A stretch of DNA of 64,000 nt, taken from positions 34,614 through 98,613 of the forward strand of contig JAPFDX010000046.1 in assembly GCA_026168605.1 (NCBI GenBank), in the 5' to 3' direction. Positions 15,963 to 23,535 of the stretch are shown here, piece after piece. The DNA comes from Roseburia sp. GTDB lineage: Bacteria; Bacillota; Clostridia; Lachnospirales; Lachnospiraceae. The position numbers and the translations under genes were made by a program. The notes below the pieces were generated by a model. The model ran no database searches. It had not been told where the DNA came from and saw only the letters and a program-made list of their open reading frames with translations. Position 1 is the stretch's first letter. Every line of letters starts with the position of its first letter.

Positions 15963-16172
15963 ATGGGAGAGACCGAGAACAAAGCTCCGAAGGAGAGCTT
16001 TTTTAAGGGCCTGTCGGCTGAGTTCAAGAAGATCATCTGGCCGGACAAAAAATCACTTGCAAGACAGACGACGGCTGTCGTTGTTGTTTCCGTAGTAATG
16101 GGTCTTGTGATCGCGCTTCTGGATTATTTCATTCAGTATGGCGTTGATTTCCTGATTGGTTTAAAGTTTTAG
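15963..16172 (+). CDS. secE: Preprotein translocase subunit SecE
   Basis: A 69-residue single-span membrane protein. The conserved cytoplasmic amphipathic region (FFKGLSAEFKKIIWPDKKSL) precedes one membrane helix (AVVVVSVVMGLVIALLDYFIQ). It clamps SecY in the protein export channel. Position between rpmG and nusG is the standard order. AGGAGTGAGAAG precedes the ATG. Confidence 0.96.
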   Translation: MGETENKAPKESFFKGLSAEFKKIIWPDKKSLARQTTAVVVVSVVMGLVIALLDYFIQYGVDFLIGLKF

Positions 16173-16190
16173 TGGAGGCATAGGTGATTT

Positions 16191-16709
16191 ATGGCAGAGG
16201 CACACTGGTATGTAGTTCATACCTACTCAGGATATGAGAATAAGGTAAAAGCGAACATTGACAAAACGATTGAAAACCGGCATCTGGAGGATCAGATCTT
16301 AGAGGTCCGCGTTCCGATGCAGGAAGTTGTCGAGATGAAAAATGGCGCAAAGAAATCCGTATCAAAGAAAATGTTTCCGGGATACGTACTTATCAATATG
16401 GTAATGAATGATGACACATGGTACGTTGTCAGAAATACCCGTGGTGTTACCGGATTTGTAGGTCCGGGATCGAAGCCGGTACCGCTTAGCGATGCGGAAA
16501 TGAGACCGTTAGGAATCAAGACAGAGAACGTTGAGGTTGATTTTGCAGAAGGGGACGCCGTAGTGGTCACCGGAGGTGTCTGGAAGGACACGATCGGGGT
16601 GATCCAGACGATGAACCACAGCAAGCAGAGCGTGACCATCAACGTAGAACTTTTCGGCCGCGAAACGCCGGTAGAAATAAGTTTCGCAGATGTAAAGCTT
16701 ATGAATTAA
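16191..16709 (+). CDS. nusG: Transcription elongation/antitermination factor NusG
   Basis: A 172-residue protein with the NGN domain (WYVVHTYSGYENKVKANI; MFPGYVLINM; WYVVRNTRGVTGFVG) and a C-terminal KOW domain (DAVVVTGGVWKDTIGVIQ). It binds RNA polymerase and couples it to Rho or the ribosome. Full length for the family. Follows secE by 18 bp. Confidence 0.97.
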   Translation: MAEAHWYVVHTYSGYENKVKANIDKTIENRHLEDQILEVRVPMQEVVEMKNGAKKSVSKKMFPGYVLINMVMNDDTWYVVRNTRGVTGFVGPGSKPVPLSDAEMRPLGIKTENVEVDFAEGDAVVVTGGVWKDTIGVIQTMNHSKQSVTINVELFGRETPVEISFADVKLMN

Positions 16710-16724
16710 AAGGAGGCAATTCCA

Positions 16725-17150
16725 ATGGCAAAGAAAGTAGAAGGATATATCAAATTGCAGATTCCTGCTGGCAAGGCTACACCTGCTCCGCCAGTTGGAC
16801 CGGCTCTTGGACAGCACGGCGTAAACATCGTTGAGTTTACAAAGCAGTTCAATGCCAGAACAGCAGACCAGGGTGATCTGATCATTCCGGTAGTGATCAC
16901 AGTATATGCGGACAGAAGCTTCAGCTTCATCACAAAGACTCCGCCAGCTCCGGTACTGATCAAGAAGGCTTGCAACATCAAATCCGGTTCCGCAAAGCCG
17001 AACAAGGAGAAGGTTGCAGTTCTCTCCAAGGCAAAGCTTCAGGAGATCGCAGAGTTAAAGATGCCGGACTTAAACGCAGCATCTTTAGAGGCAGCTATGA
17101 GCATGATCGCCGGTACTGCAAGAAGTATGGGCGTAACAGTTGAGGAATAA
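16725..17150 (+). CDS. rplK: 50S ribosomal protein L11
   Basis: A 141-residue protein of standard length, with the proline-rich N-terminus [20 protein letters not shown] and the C-terminal rRNA-binding domain ([16 protein letters not shown]). It forms the GTPase-associated centre with L10 and L12. The strong AAAAGGAGG site is 7 bases before ATG. Confidence 0.97.
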   Translation: MAKKVEGYIKLQIPAGKATPAPPVGPALGQHGVNIVEFTKQFNARTADQGDLIIPVVITVYADRSFSFITKTPPAPVLIKKACNIKSGSAKPNKEKVAVLSKAKLQEIAELKMPDLNAASLEAAMSMIAGTARSMGVTVEE

Positions 17151-17230
17151 ATAGCAGTACCATGAAACCCGGCAATGCATTAGAAAAATGCGGGAGCATA
17201 GGGATTCTATTGTATCAAAACAAGAAGTTT

Positions 17231-17267
17231 AGTGGGAGGGTCCTCTCCCGGTACGACCACAAGGAGG
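17231..17267 (+). promoter_or_regulatory. Putative L1-binding leader hairpin before rplA
   Basis: AGTGGGAGG followed by CTCCC and closing CCAC (17231-17260) folds into a short interrupted stem immediately before the AAGGAGG ribosome site of rplA. Its place and G-rich asymmetric shape resemble messenger mimics of the 23S L1 site that allow L1 to repress its own translation. Regulation is inferred; the stem is seen in sequence. Confidence 0.4.
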
Positions 17268-17276
17268 TTTATTTTC

Positions 17277-17972
17277 ATGAAAAGAGGAAAGAAATATCAG
17301 AACGCTGTAAAATCTTTTGACAAGAGCGCCCAGTATGATGTTGCTGAGGCAATCAGTTTAGTGAAGAAGAATGCTACGGCGAAATTTGATGAGACAATCG
17401 AGCTTCATATCAGAACAGGCTGTGATGGACGTCACGCAGAGCAGCAGATCCGCGGTGCAGTTGTACTGCCGCACGGAACAGGTAAGGCTGTGAAAGTCTT
17501 AGTATTCGCTAAGGGTACAAAGTTAGATGAGGCACAGGCAGCAGGCGCTGACTTCGTTGGAGGCGAGGAGTTAATTCCGAAGATCCAGAACGAGGGTTGG
17601 TTAGATTTCGATGTTGTCGTTGCTACACCTGACATGATGGGTGTTGTTGGTCGTCTGGGACGTGTCCTTGGACCAAAGGGCTTAATGCCGAACCCGAAGG
17701 CTGGAACAGTTACCATGGATGTAACAAAGGCTGTAAACGACATCAAGGCTGGTAAGATTGAGTACAGATTGGACAAGACAAACATTATCCATGTGCCAGT
17801 TGGAAAAGCATCTTTTACAGAAGAGCAGTTAAGCGACAACTTCCAGACCCTTATGGGTGCGATCAACAAGGCTAAGCCGGCAAGCTTAAAGGGACAGTAT
17901 ATCAGAAGTGCAACCCTTGCTTCCACAATGGGACCGGGCGTGAAGTTAAACGTTACCAAGATTGCCAACTAA
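17277..17972 (+). CDS. rplA: 50S ribosomal protein L1
   Basis: A 231-residue protein, the family norm. The start at ATG 17277 after AAGGAGG gives [15 protein letters not shown]; an in-frame GTG at 17232 lies within the leader hairpin and is rejected. Conserved elements include [28 protein letters not shown] and [10 protein letters not shown]1 builds the mobile stalk by the E site and is a translational repressor in many bacteria. Confidence 0.97.
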   Translation: MKRGKKYQNAVKSFDKSAQYDVAEAISLVKKNATAKFDETIELHIRTGCDGRHAEQQIRGAVVLPHGTGKAVKVLVFAKGTKLDEAQAAGADFVGGEELIPKIQNEGWLDFDVVVATPDMMGVVGRLGRVLGPKGLMPNPKAGTVTMDVTKAVNDIKAGKIEYRLDKTNIIHVPVGKASFTEEQLSDNFQTLMGAINKAKPASLKGQYIRSATLASTMGPGVKLNVTKIAN

Positions 17973-17979
17973 GTTTTTG

Positions 17980-18008
17980 TTGACAGACGCAATATACAAT
18001 GATATAAT
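17980..18008 (+). promoter_or_regulatory. Consensus promoter of rplJL
   Basis: TTGACA (17980-17985), exactly 17 bp, TATAAT (18003-18008): a perfect SigA promoter placed just after the rplA stop and ahead of the L10 leader. Confidence 0.9.
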
Positions 18009-18014
18009 GCAAGC

Positions 18015-18165
18015 GTTGTCGTAAGACGACGCTATGCATAATGTGCCGAAGACAGTAGGTGCCGCAAGGCGTAACCGATAGACCTACCGAGGGATGATTG
18101 ATGGATTATCATCATGAGAATGATTTGTGACGGATCCTCCCTGCTTTGGCGGGGAGGATTTTTAG
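18015..18165 (+). ncRNA. L10 ribosomal protein leader
   Basis: The leader carries the known L10 leader features: CCGAAGACAGTAGGTG, GTAACCGATAGACCTACCGAGGG, in which AGTAGGT and ACCTAC pair. It ends in a terminator-like hairpin, ATCCTCCC...GGGGAGGAT (18134-18159), followed by T5. The L10(L12)4 complex binds this RNA to repress rplJL, here probably by favouring the terminator. The rplJ SD (AAAAGGAGG) lies downstream at 18200-18208. Confidence 0.9.
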
Positions 18166-18219
18166 TTATAAAAATCGGTTCGGCTTTTATGAAAAATCTA
18201 AAAAGGAGGTGCACGATTC

Positions 18220-18780
18220 GTGGCAAAGGTAGAATTAAAACAGCCTATCGTACAGGAAATTTCTGAAAACATCAAAGACGCACAGTCTGTCGTAGTAGTT
18301 GATTACCGTGGACTTACGGTTGCAGAAGATACTCAGTTGCGTAAAGCATTAAGAGAAGCTGGTGTTTCTTACAAGGTATATAAGAATACATTAGTGAGCC
18401 GTGCGGTAGAGGGAACAGAGTTCGAGAGCTTAAGAGACGTGCTTGAGGGACCGAGCGCATTTGCGATTTCAGCAACAGATGCAACCGCTCCGGCAAGAGT
18501 TCTTGCAAAGTTCGCTAAGACAGCTCCGGCGCTTGAGATCAAGGCTGGTGTCGTAGAAGGAAACTACTATGATGCAGAGGGCATGAAGGCAATCTCTGCT
18601 ATACCGTCAAGAGAAGAGCTGCTTTCCAAGTTGCTTGGAAGCTTACAGTCTCCGATCACCAATCTTGCTCGTGTTCTTAATCAGATCGCAGAGCAGGGCG
18701 GTGCAGCCGATGTGGCTGTTGCTGCAGATGCAGCAGTAGAGGAGCCGGCAGCAGAAGCTGCAGAGACTCCGGCAGAGTAG
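18220..18780 (+). CDS. rplJ: 50S ribosomal protein L10
   Basis: A 186-residue protein starting at GTG (MAKVELKQPIVQEI). It has the rRNA-binding N-terminal domain (VVVVDYRGLTVAEDTQLRK cited in part) and helix 8 region LARVLNQIAEQ that holds L12 dimers, then an Ala/Glu-rich tail (AAVEEPAAEAAE) longer than in many relatives. It binds the L10 leader just upstream. Confidence 0.97.
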   Translation: MAKVELKQPIVQEISENIKDAQSVVVVDYRGLTVAEDTQLRKALREAGVSYKVYKNTLVSRAVEGTEFESLRDVLEGPSAFAISATDATAPARVLAKFAKTAPALEIKAGVVEGNYYDAEGMKAISAIPSREELLSKLLGSLQSPITNLARVLNQIAEQGGAADVAVAADAAVEEPAAEAAETPAE

Positions 18781-18834
18781 TCATAGAGTATAGGTACTCA
18801 TCATTATCAAAATTATTAAATGGAGGAAAAAATA

Positions 18835-19209
18835 ATGGCAAAATTAACAACAGCAGAGTTTATCGAAGCTATCAAAGAGTTAAGCGTATTAGAGTTAAAC
18901 GATTTAGTAAAAGCTTGTGAAGAAGAGTTCGGCGTATCCGCAGCAGCAGGTGTTGTTGTTGCAGCAGGTGCTGGCGATGCAGCAGCAACTGAGGAGAAGA
19001 CTGAGTTCGACGTAGAGCTGACAGAGGTTGGCCCGAACAAGGTTAAGGTTATCAAGGTTGTTCGTGAGGCAACTGGCTTAGGTCTGAAGGAAGCTAAGGA
19101 CGTTGTAGACGGCGCTCCGAAGGTGATCAAAGAGGCTGCTGACAAGGCAACTGCTGATGACATCAAGGCTAAACTTGAGGCTGAAGGCGCAAAGGTTACT
19201 TTAAAATAA
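18835..19209 (+). CDS. rplL: 50S ribosomal protein L7/L12
   Basis: A 124-residue acidic stalk protein. N-terminal dimerisation domain ([20 protein letters not shown]), Ala-rich hinge ([16 protein letters not shown]), C-terminal factor-binding domain ([17 protein letters not shown] type). ATG 18835 after TGGAGGAAAA is chosen; the in-frame 18820 codon overlaps the ribosome site. Last gene of the L10 transcript before a strong terminator. Confidence 0.97.
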   Translation: MAKLTTAEFIEAIKELSVLELNDLVKACEEEFGVSAAAGVVVAAGAGDAAATEEKTEFDVELTEVGPNKVKVIKVVREATGLGLKEAKDVVDGAPKVIKEAADKATADDIKAKLEAEGAKVTLK

Positions 19210-19234
19210 TCGCGATTTAGCGGATTGAGAAAAG

Positions 19235-19285
19235 AAAACGGAGAGGCAGACTTGTGCTTGCACAGAGGTCTGCCTCTCCGTTTTT
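19235..19285 (+). terminator. Strong terminator of the rplJL operon
   Basis: AAAACGGAGAGGCAGAC (19235-19251) pairs perfectly with GTCTGCCTCTCCGTTTT (19268-19284), followed by a T-rich run. Confidence 0.95.
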
Positions 19286-19290
19286 CTTTT

Positions 19291-19545
19291 TGAGAGCGCA
19301 ACGCGTGTCGGATGACGAAGTCAGCCGACAATCCGCTAAAATCGAAAGCAGAGCACCCAGAAAATTTATTTTCGGGGGTGCGCCCCTCTTTTTGTGTTTA
19401 TTCGGCGCCAGCCGCATATTGATCGGCGTCAGCCGAGCAATATAGCTGCTTGTAGTGCATGGGATTGAGAGCGCTAGGCATAGAAAAAGGACAGTCGATT
19501 TTCTCGGCTGCCCTTTTGAAAAGTATGAAATTGATGGAGTGTTAC
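19291..19545. repeat. Mosaic intergenic repeat block, left of traX
   Basis: Unit X (19291-19342, containing GATGACGAAGTCAGC and CAATCCGCTAAAAT) and unit Y (19425-19472, containing CAATATAGCTGCTTGTAG and GCATGGGATTGAGAGC) are both present again near 20418-20512, on the other side of the TraX gene. Between X and Y is a hairpin, GCACCCAGAAAAT/ATTTTCGGGGGTGC (19353-19381), with a T-run. AGAAAAAGGACAGTCGA (19482-19498) also recurs at 20392-20409. CGATTTAGCGGATTG (19213-19227) is an inverted copy of the end of unit X. No gene seen here. Confidence 0.75.
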
Positions 19546-19566
19546 TTAGCTGCAAAAGTGCAATTT

Positions 19567-20265
19567 TCATATAAAAAGCTGAATTAAGAAAATTGCGAAA
19601 AGGTGCGCCGGGTAATAGATGTAGAAAAACCATTTTGAAATCTTGAGGTTGGACTTTGTATGAATGTAAATAAACGGCAAAGCCAACAGTGAAAAAATTT
19701 CAAACCCGATGGCATGACCGCCTATTTTAAGTGCAAGCGGGTCTTCCATGTATCCATTCAGCGCGGGCAGGTAGGAAAGCGTATAAATGATAGCCCCCAG
19801 CCATGGCTTATTTCTGCAAAGGTAGAAAATCATCATTAGAATAAGCCCTGTCATGGCGTAATCAAAATTGACCACATTCAGAAGAATAATTCCCGCTATA
19901 AACAGCCACCATTTTTTCTCCTTAAAGCCCCATGTGGCTGCAAGGCTCACGATTAGAGTGAAGAAAATATTCAGATTGAAAATGTTCCCGACAATATCAT
20001 CTGAATTAAAAGCTAAAATCCAAAACGGTTGTGAGATGAAAGCAAATGCTCCTAAACGAAGCAGATATTTTTTTATATCGTGAGTATATAACATACCCAC
20101 TGTTAAGCAGTAGCAAAAAAGCGGGAAAGCAATTCTTCCTATCCAACGAAAAACCGGATATTCCGGGAAGAAGGCGCCTCCGATATGGTCTACTGTCATG
20201 GCAATGATTGCTATCAGTTTGATTAGGTTTGTGTCAAGATTTGTCTTTAGTCGTTGTTCTTGCAT
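19567..20265 (-). CDS. TraX family membrane protein
   Basis: A 232-residue multi-span membrane protein with the TraX pattern: NLIKLIAIIAMTVDHIG at the start, then PVFRWIGRIAFPLFCYCLTVG, YLLRLGAFAFISQPFW and a C-terminal WFFYIYYPAHLFAIFLIQ. The archetype acetylates F-pilin, but chromosomal homologues in Firmicutes stand alone and are thought to be acyltransferase-like membrane enzymes. There are no other conjugation genes nearby. AAGGAGTTTTT precedes the start. It sits alone between two blocks of a mosaic repeat, and is AT-rich, so may have been acquired. Confidence 0.85.
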   Translation of the reverse strand: MQEQRLKTNLDTNLIKLIAIIAMTVDHIGGAFFPEYPVFRWIGRIAFPLFCYCLTVGMLYTHDIKKYLLRLGAFAFISQPFWILAFNSDDIVGNIFNLNIFFTLIVSLAATWGFKEKKWWLFIAGIILLNVVNFDYAMTGLILMMIFYLCRNKPWLGAIIYTLSYLPALNGYMEDPLALKIGGHAIGFEIFSLLALPFIYIHTKSNLKISKWFFYIYYPAHLFAIFLIQLFI

Positions 20266-20391
20266 GCTTAAAAACTCCTTGTTTGGTATCGTGTATCGCA
20301 GCTAACACACCGGCTAATATTTTATCATTTCAAAATGGGAATGTCAAAAATTCCTTTCAGCCTATCGGCGGCATGATTCGGAACGCTCAGT

Positions 20392-20512
20392 AGAAAAAAG
20401 GACAGTCGACTTTGGTCGGCGTTAGTCGAACAATATAGCTGCTTGTAGCGCATGGGATTGAGAGCAGCGCAACGTGTGTGGGATGACGAAGTCAGCGACA
20501 ATCCGCTAAAAT
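20392..20512. repeat. Mosaic intergenic repeat block, right of traX
   Basis: Here the pieces found at 19291-19498 appear in another order: AGAAAAAAGGACAGTCGA, then unit Y (20418-20465), then directly unit X (20459-20512). Unit Y and X are separate at the left block. Imperfect identity (for example GTAGTGCATGG there, GTAGCGCATGG here) shows the copies are not fresh. Confidence 0.75.
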
Positions 20513-20599
20513 AGCTACAAATATTCTATGTTTTTTTCATACCTATGTGATAGAATACGAATAAAAATGAGGAGTACCATAGTCTATCCCATTTCATGA

Positions 20600-20800
20600 G
20601 ATCAAGTACGTGGAACTGAAATAGAAGATTTTTTGACCAACCATATTATCATAGGTTCTAACGGTAGTGGAGAACTGTATGGGATTGATGAGGAAGGAAA
20701 TTATTTCAATGTTCCGATTATCTTTGAGGAAGAAAGTATAACTGTTTTGGGAAATGATGTAAACTTACTTCCGGATCAAATAAATGATTTCTGGAAATGA
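20600..20800 (+). pseudogene. C-terminal remnant of a SUKH (SMI1/KNR4) immunity-type protein
   Basis: Following an in-frame TGA, the frame encodes ~66 residues ending EDFWK-like: it includes IEDFLTNHIIIGSNGSGELYG and IDEEGNYFNVPIIFE, cited as two parts, and stops at 20798-20800. The IIIGSNGSGELYGID stretch is the characteristic core of SMI1/KNR4 proteins, which serve as immunity partners of contact-dependent toxins. The N-terminal third is missing and no good start or ribosome site is visible, so it is read as a decayed fragment. Upstream bases 20521-20599 hold no clear gene. Confidence 0.65.
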
Positions 20801-20865
20801 CAATTCCGCTTTTTTGTACACTGCGGTAGCGCAATTATCCAAAGAAAAAATAATGGGGGGAATAA

Positions 20866-21600
20866 ATGAAAACCGGGAGAAAAAATACAGAGGGACAAAG
20901 CAGCGTTTCTACAAGCGCAGTGATTAAGGTAATATTAGGCTTTTTTCTGGTAGGAAATCTTTTGTATGCCGGGATTGCCTTTTTAACGGGAGATACGAGC
21001 TATATTGGGGAAGTTTTGTTGAAAACAGGTATTTCTGTTGTGGTCAATATATTTTTACTTTTAGGTGCAGATTTTTGTAGTGCGATCGAGAACCGGATGT
21101 GGAAAATAAAAAATTATGTGGAATCCGACCTGGACAAGCATTATCAGACACTGAAATGCAGCGGGGGTTATTACATATATTATTTGAGCGTAATGATATT
21201 GGATTTGATATGTATAGGCTTCTTTTGGTACTGGTATGAAACAGAAAGGGAAAGTCTGGTAAGGAGTTATCAGGAAGGAGATTTGACATACTGTTTTCTT
21301 GTGATGTTGGGATTCAATCTTACTTCTATTTTTACATTTCTTAGATACAATTCTAAGAGGGTATTTTACACAAGACGGTATTTTTGTATGGTAAGCTTTT
21401 TTCGCAGAGAGACAGTGACATGGTCGAGCCTGAAAAAAATAGAATACTGTCGTAAGAAAAAACCGAGATGGGTTTTTACAACAATGGAGAAAACCATTGT
21501 TGTAAATTCGGAAATATTTTACGATGGGTGGTCTGATTTCGAGGAGCAGGTATTGGATGCGGCACAAGAGTATCAGATACATTTAATTTGTAAAAACTGA
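20866..21600 (+). CDS. Membrane protein of unknown function with C-terminal PH-like domain
   Basis: A 244-residue protein I do not recognise. Four membrane segments are visible: VIKVILGFFLVGNLLYAGIAF, TGISVVVNIFLLLGA, YYIYYLSVMILDLICIGFFW and YCFLVMLGFNLTSIFTF. The last ~85 residues are soluble and end in a beta-rich pattern (FCMVSFFRRETVTWSSLKKI, then WVFTTMEKTIVVNSEIFYDG) that resembles bacterial PH-like domains in YcxB/DUF-type membrane proteins. The start follows GGGGGGAATAA. Gene is AT-rich and flanked by remnants, so part of an accessory islet. Confidence 0.6.
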   Translation: MKTGRKNTEGQSSVSTSAVIKVILGFFLVGNLLYAGIAFLTGDTSYIGEVLLKTGISVVVNIFLLLGADFCSAIENRMWKIKNYVESDLDKHYQTLKCSGGYYIYYLSVMILDLICIGFFWYWYETERESLVRSYQEGDLTYCFLVMLGFNLTSIFTFLRYNSKRVFYTRRYFCMVSFFRRETVTWSSLKKIEYCRKKKPRWVFTTMEKTIVVNSEIFYDGWSDFEEQVLDAAQEYQIHLICKN

Positions 21601-21675
21601 AACTTTTTCATTTCCGGGCGGGTCTAATATTCTGTAATAAAAAAGAAATGCGCCTAGGCGCGGAAAAGAGGAGAG

Positions 21676-22077
21676 ATGAAAAAACAATTTACAATTCTTT
21701 TGGTGACAATGGGAATCATGAGTGCAGTTTTTGCAGGATGCGGAAAAGAGGAGACGGGTACACAGCCGCCTGCTGTGCCGGAGAGCGGTGTGGAGACGCA
21801 GGTGGGAGGAGAGACTGGAAATCAGGCAGACACGCAGGAGCCTGAGATCTCTGCGGGAGATACTAAAACAGTTTCCGGAACGCTGGAAGAGAAGAAAGAT
21901 ATGCTCTTTATCATTACAACCGACGACGGCGAGGCATATTCGATCGGCTTTGAGACAGCCCCGGAGGGATATGACCAGTTAAAAGCAGGGGATTCCGTTG
22001 TGATGGAGTATACGGGAGAACTCTCGGTGGTAGACGCGTTTACCGGAGAGGTCATTTCGCTGAAACCGGCAAAATAA
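21676..22077 (+). CDS. Small lipoprotein of unknown function
   Basis: A 133-residue secreted lipoprotein. Signal peptide MKKQFTILLVTMGIMSAVFA with lipobox VFAGC (Cys ~21), a low-complexity linker rich in Glu, Gly and Thr, then a small beta domain (TVSGTLEEKKDMLFIIT, YSIGFETAPEG, GDSVVMEYTGELSVVD) that looks like an OB-type fold found in many clostridial lipoproteins. No partner is obvious. AGAGGAGAG precedes ATG; a terminator follows. Confidence 0.8.
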   Translation: MKKQFTILLVTMGIMSAVFAGCGKEETGTQPPAVPESGVETQVGGETGNQADTQEPEISAGDTKTVSGTLEEKKDMLFIITTDDGEAYSIGFETAPEGYDQLKAGDSVVMEYTGELSVVDAFTGEVISLKPAK

Positions 22078-22091
22078 TGTTTTTGAAAAAG

Positions 22092-22134
22092 AAAACCTTT
22101 CATGCACAAATCCGATGTGTATGGGAGGTTTTTC
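22092..22134 (+). terminator. Terminator after the lipoprotein gene
   Basis: AAAACCTTTCATGCACA pairs imperfectly with TGTGTATGGGAGGTTTT, ending in T5. Confidence 0.75.
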
Positions 22135-22163
22135 TTGAATTTCCGTTTGTAATTTGGTATAAT
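22135..22163 (+). promoter_or_regulatory. Promoter of the Rpn-type gene
   Basis: TTGAAT (22135-22140), 17-bp spacer, TATAAT (22158-22163), directly after the preceding terminator. Confidence 0.8.
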
Positions 22164-22278
22164 AACAACATTCATCTGAATGGGGCTTAGAAGTCCTATC
22201 CATGCAGTTTTCTGCATCCGGCGTTTCGCCACAGATTATCAATATTTTTATAATTTTATTTTGAAGGAGGAGCTGCCT

Positions 22279-23193
22279 ATGACAGACAACCCTACAACAG
22301 ACAGACCACTCACACCAAAAAGGCACGCGTTCCGTCCGCTGGAGGAACTCAACCTGATGGATGATTTTCTTTTTCAGGAAATGCTTTCGCAGGAGAAGGA
22401 CGGAGAGGAATTTTGCAGGATCCTTCTCGGCACGATCCTCGGGAAAAGGATTCGCAGGGTGCGCATCATTCCGCAGAAAAATATCCTTGGCATTGACACA
22501 AGCCGCCACGGAATCCGCATGGACGCCTATATCGAGGACGTCTCGGATGAGCCGCCGCTGCCGGGAGTATCCGCCGTCGACGCTGCGGTGGTGCCGGATA
22601 TTTACGATATCGAGCCGAACAACCGCTACGAGAAGCCGTCGCTGCCCAAGCGGATGCGCTATTATCACGGACTGATCGATACCCAGCTTTTGGCTTCCAA
22701 TGAGCCTTACGAAAACCTGCAGAATGTTGTAATCATTGTGATCCTGCCCTACGATCCGTTCGGGAAAAACCGGATGGTGTACACTATACAGAACCAGTGC
22801 GTGGAGGATGGCACAGTGTCCTATGATGACGGCGCCAGAAAAATTTTTCTCTACACAAAAGGAACGGAAGGATGTCCTAGCCAAGACCTCCGCGATATGC
22901 TAAAATATCTTGAGAGTACTACCAATACAAATGTGACAAATCAGGATATCAGCACCATCCACCAGATGGTGGAAAAGGTGAAGCGCCGGAAGGAGGTTGG
23001 CATCAATTATATGAAATCATGGGAGATTGACGCATGGAACCGTCAGGAGGGGCGGGAAGAAGTGATCGGAACGTTGATCGATACGCTTCAGGAGGTCGGG
23101 CTTTCGCGCGAAGATATTTTTCGGAAACTGAAGGAAAAATTTTTGCTGTCTGACGGTAAGGCGGAGGAATATCTGACGCTGTACTGGAAATAG
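22279..23193 (+). CDS. Rpn-family PD-(D/E)XK nuclease / putative transposase
   Basis: A 304-residue protein of the Rpn (recombination-promoting nuclease) family. Recognisable parts: LMDDFLFQEMLSQEK near residue 26, GIRMDAYIEDVSDE (acidic residue of the nuclease core), VPDIYDIEPNN followed by LPKRMRYYHGLID, and C-terminal RQEGREEVIGTLIDTLQEVG. In typical members the core reads D-x-E-x-Q; here it reads DIEPNN, so the Gln is replaced. The ATG after GAAGGAGGAGCTGCC is chosen; the frame extends to 22180. Rpn proteins are DNA nucleases promoting recA-independent recombination. It has a good promoter and its 3' end is 31 bp from a structured repeat. Confidence 0.85.
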   Translation: MTDNPTTDRPLTPKRHAFRPLEELNLMDDFLFQEMLSQEKDGEEFCRILLGTILGKRIRRVRIIPQKNILGIDTSRHGIRMDAYIEDVSDEPPLPGVSAVDAAVVPDIYDIEPNNRYEKPSLPKRMRYYHGLIDTQLLASNEPYENLQNVVIIVILPYDPFGKNRMVYTIQNQCVEDGTVSYDDGARKIFLYTKGTEGCPSQDLRDMLKYLESTTNTNVTNQDISTIHQMVEKVKRRKEVGINYMKSWEIDAWNRQEGREEVIGTLIDTLQEVGLSREDIFRKLKEKFLLSDGKAEEYLTLYWK

Positions 23194-23224
23194 AGCGGAT
23201 GCAAGATAGGAGGGCTGATTTATA

Positions 23225-23534
23225 GGATTCGGTCGTCAAAAAGAGGATTAGCAAACTCCGACTGACAAAATGCACAAATGATATTCTTTTTGTTCAGGAT
23301 TCCGAAGCCAAGAACTTCTAAAATGTTCTGGGTATCAGTACTGTGCGGGACGCAACCGCCCTCTATGCGCCATCCGTGGCGCAATTCGGTCTTTCGCCGG
23401 CATCCCTGCCGTCGAATTGCTGAAAATTGGCAGAACATTAAGAAGTTCTAAGCTTTTCCATATTCACAAATCAGAATATCATTGGTACATTTTGTCAATC
23501 CCATTTTTGAAGATCTCCTTTTGACACCCGAATC
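23225..23534. repeat. Structured repeat element, copy 1
   Basis: A ~310-bp imperfect palindrome filling the gap between the Rpn gene and the convergent aminotransferase. Outer arms: GGATTCGG...GTCAAAAAGAGGA with TCCTTTTGAC...CCGAATC; GACAAAATG with CATTTTGTC; AATGATATTCT with AGAATATCATT; AGAACTTCT with AGAAGTTCT; ATGTTCTG with CAGAACAT. Its core (23350-23429) has a GCGCCATCCGTGGCGC hairpin and CGGCATCCCTGCCG hairpin. 39 core bases (23391-23429) are identical to copy 2 at 58641-58679. No reading frame. Confidence 0.85.
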
Positions 23535-23535
23535 T

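Noticed and set aside
19567..20265. Conjugative element inferred from TraX
   Set aside because: No relaxase, coupling protein, pilus or integrase genes anywhere in the window; TraX is a stand-alone chromosomal family in many Firmicutes.
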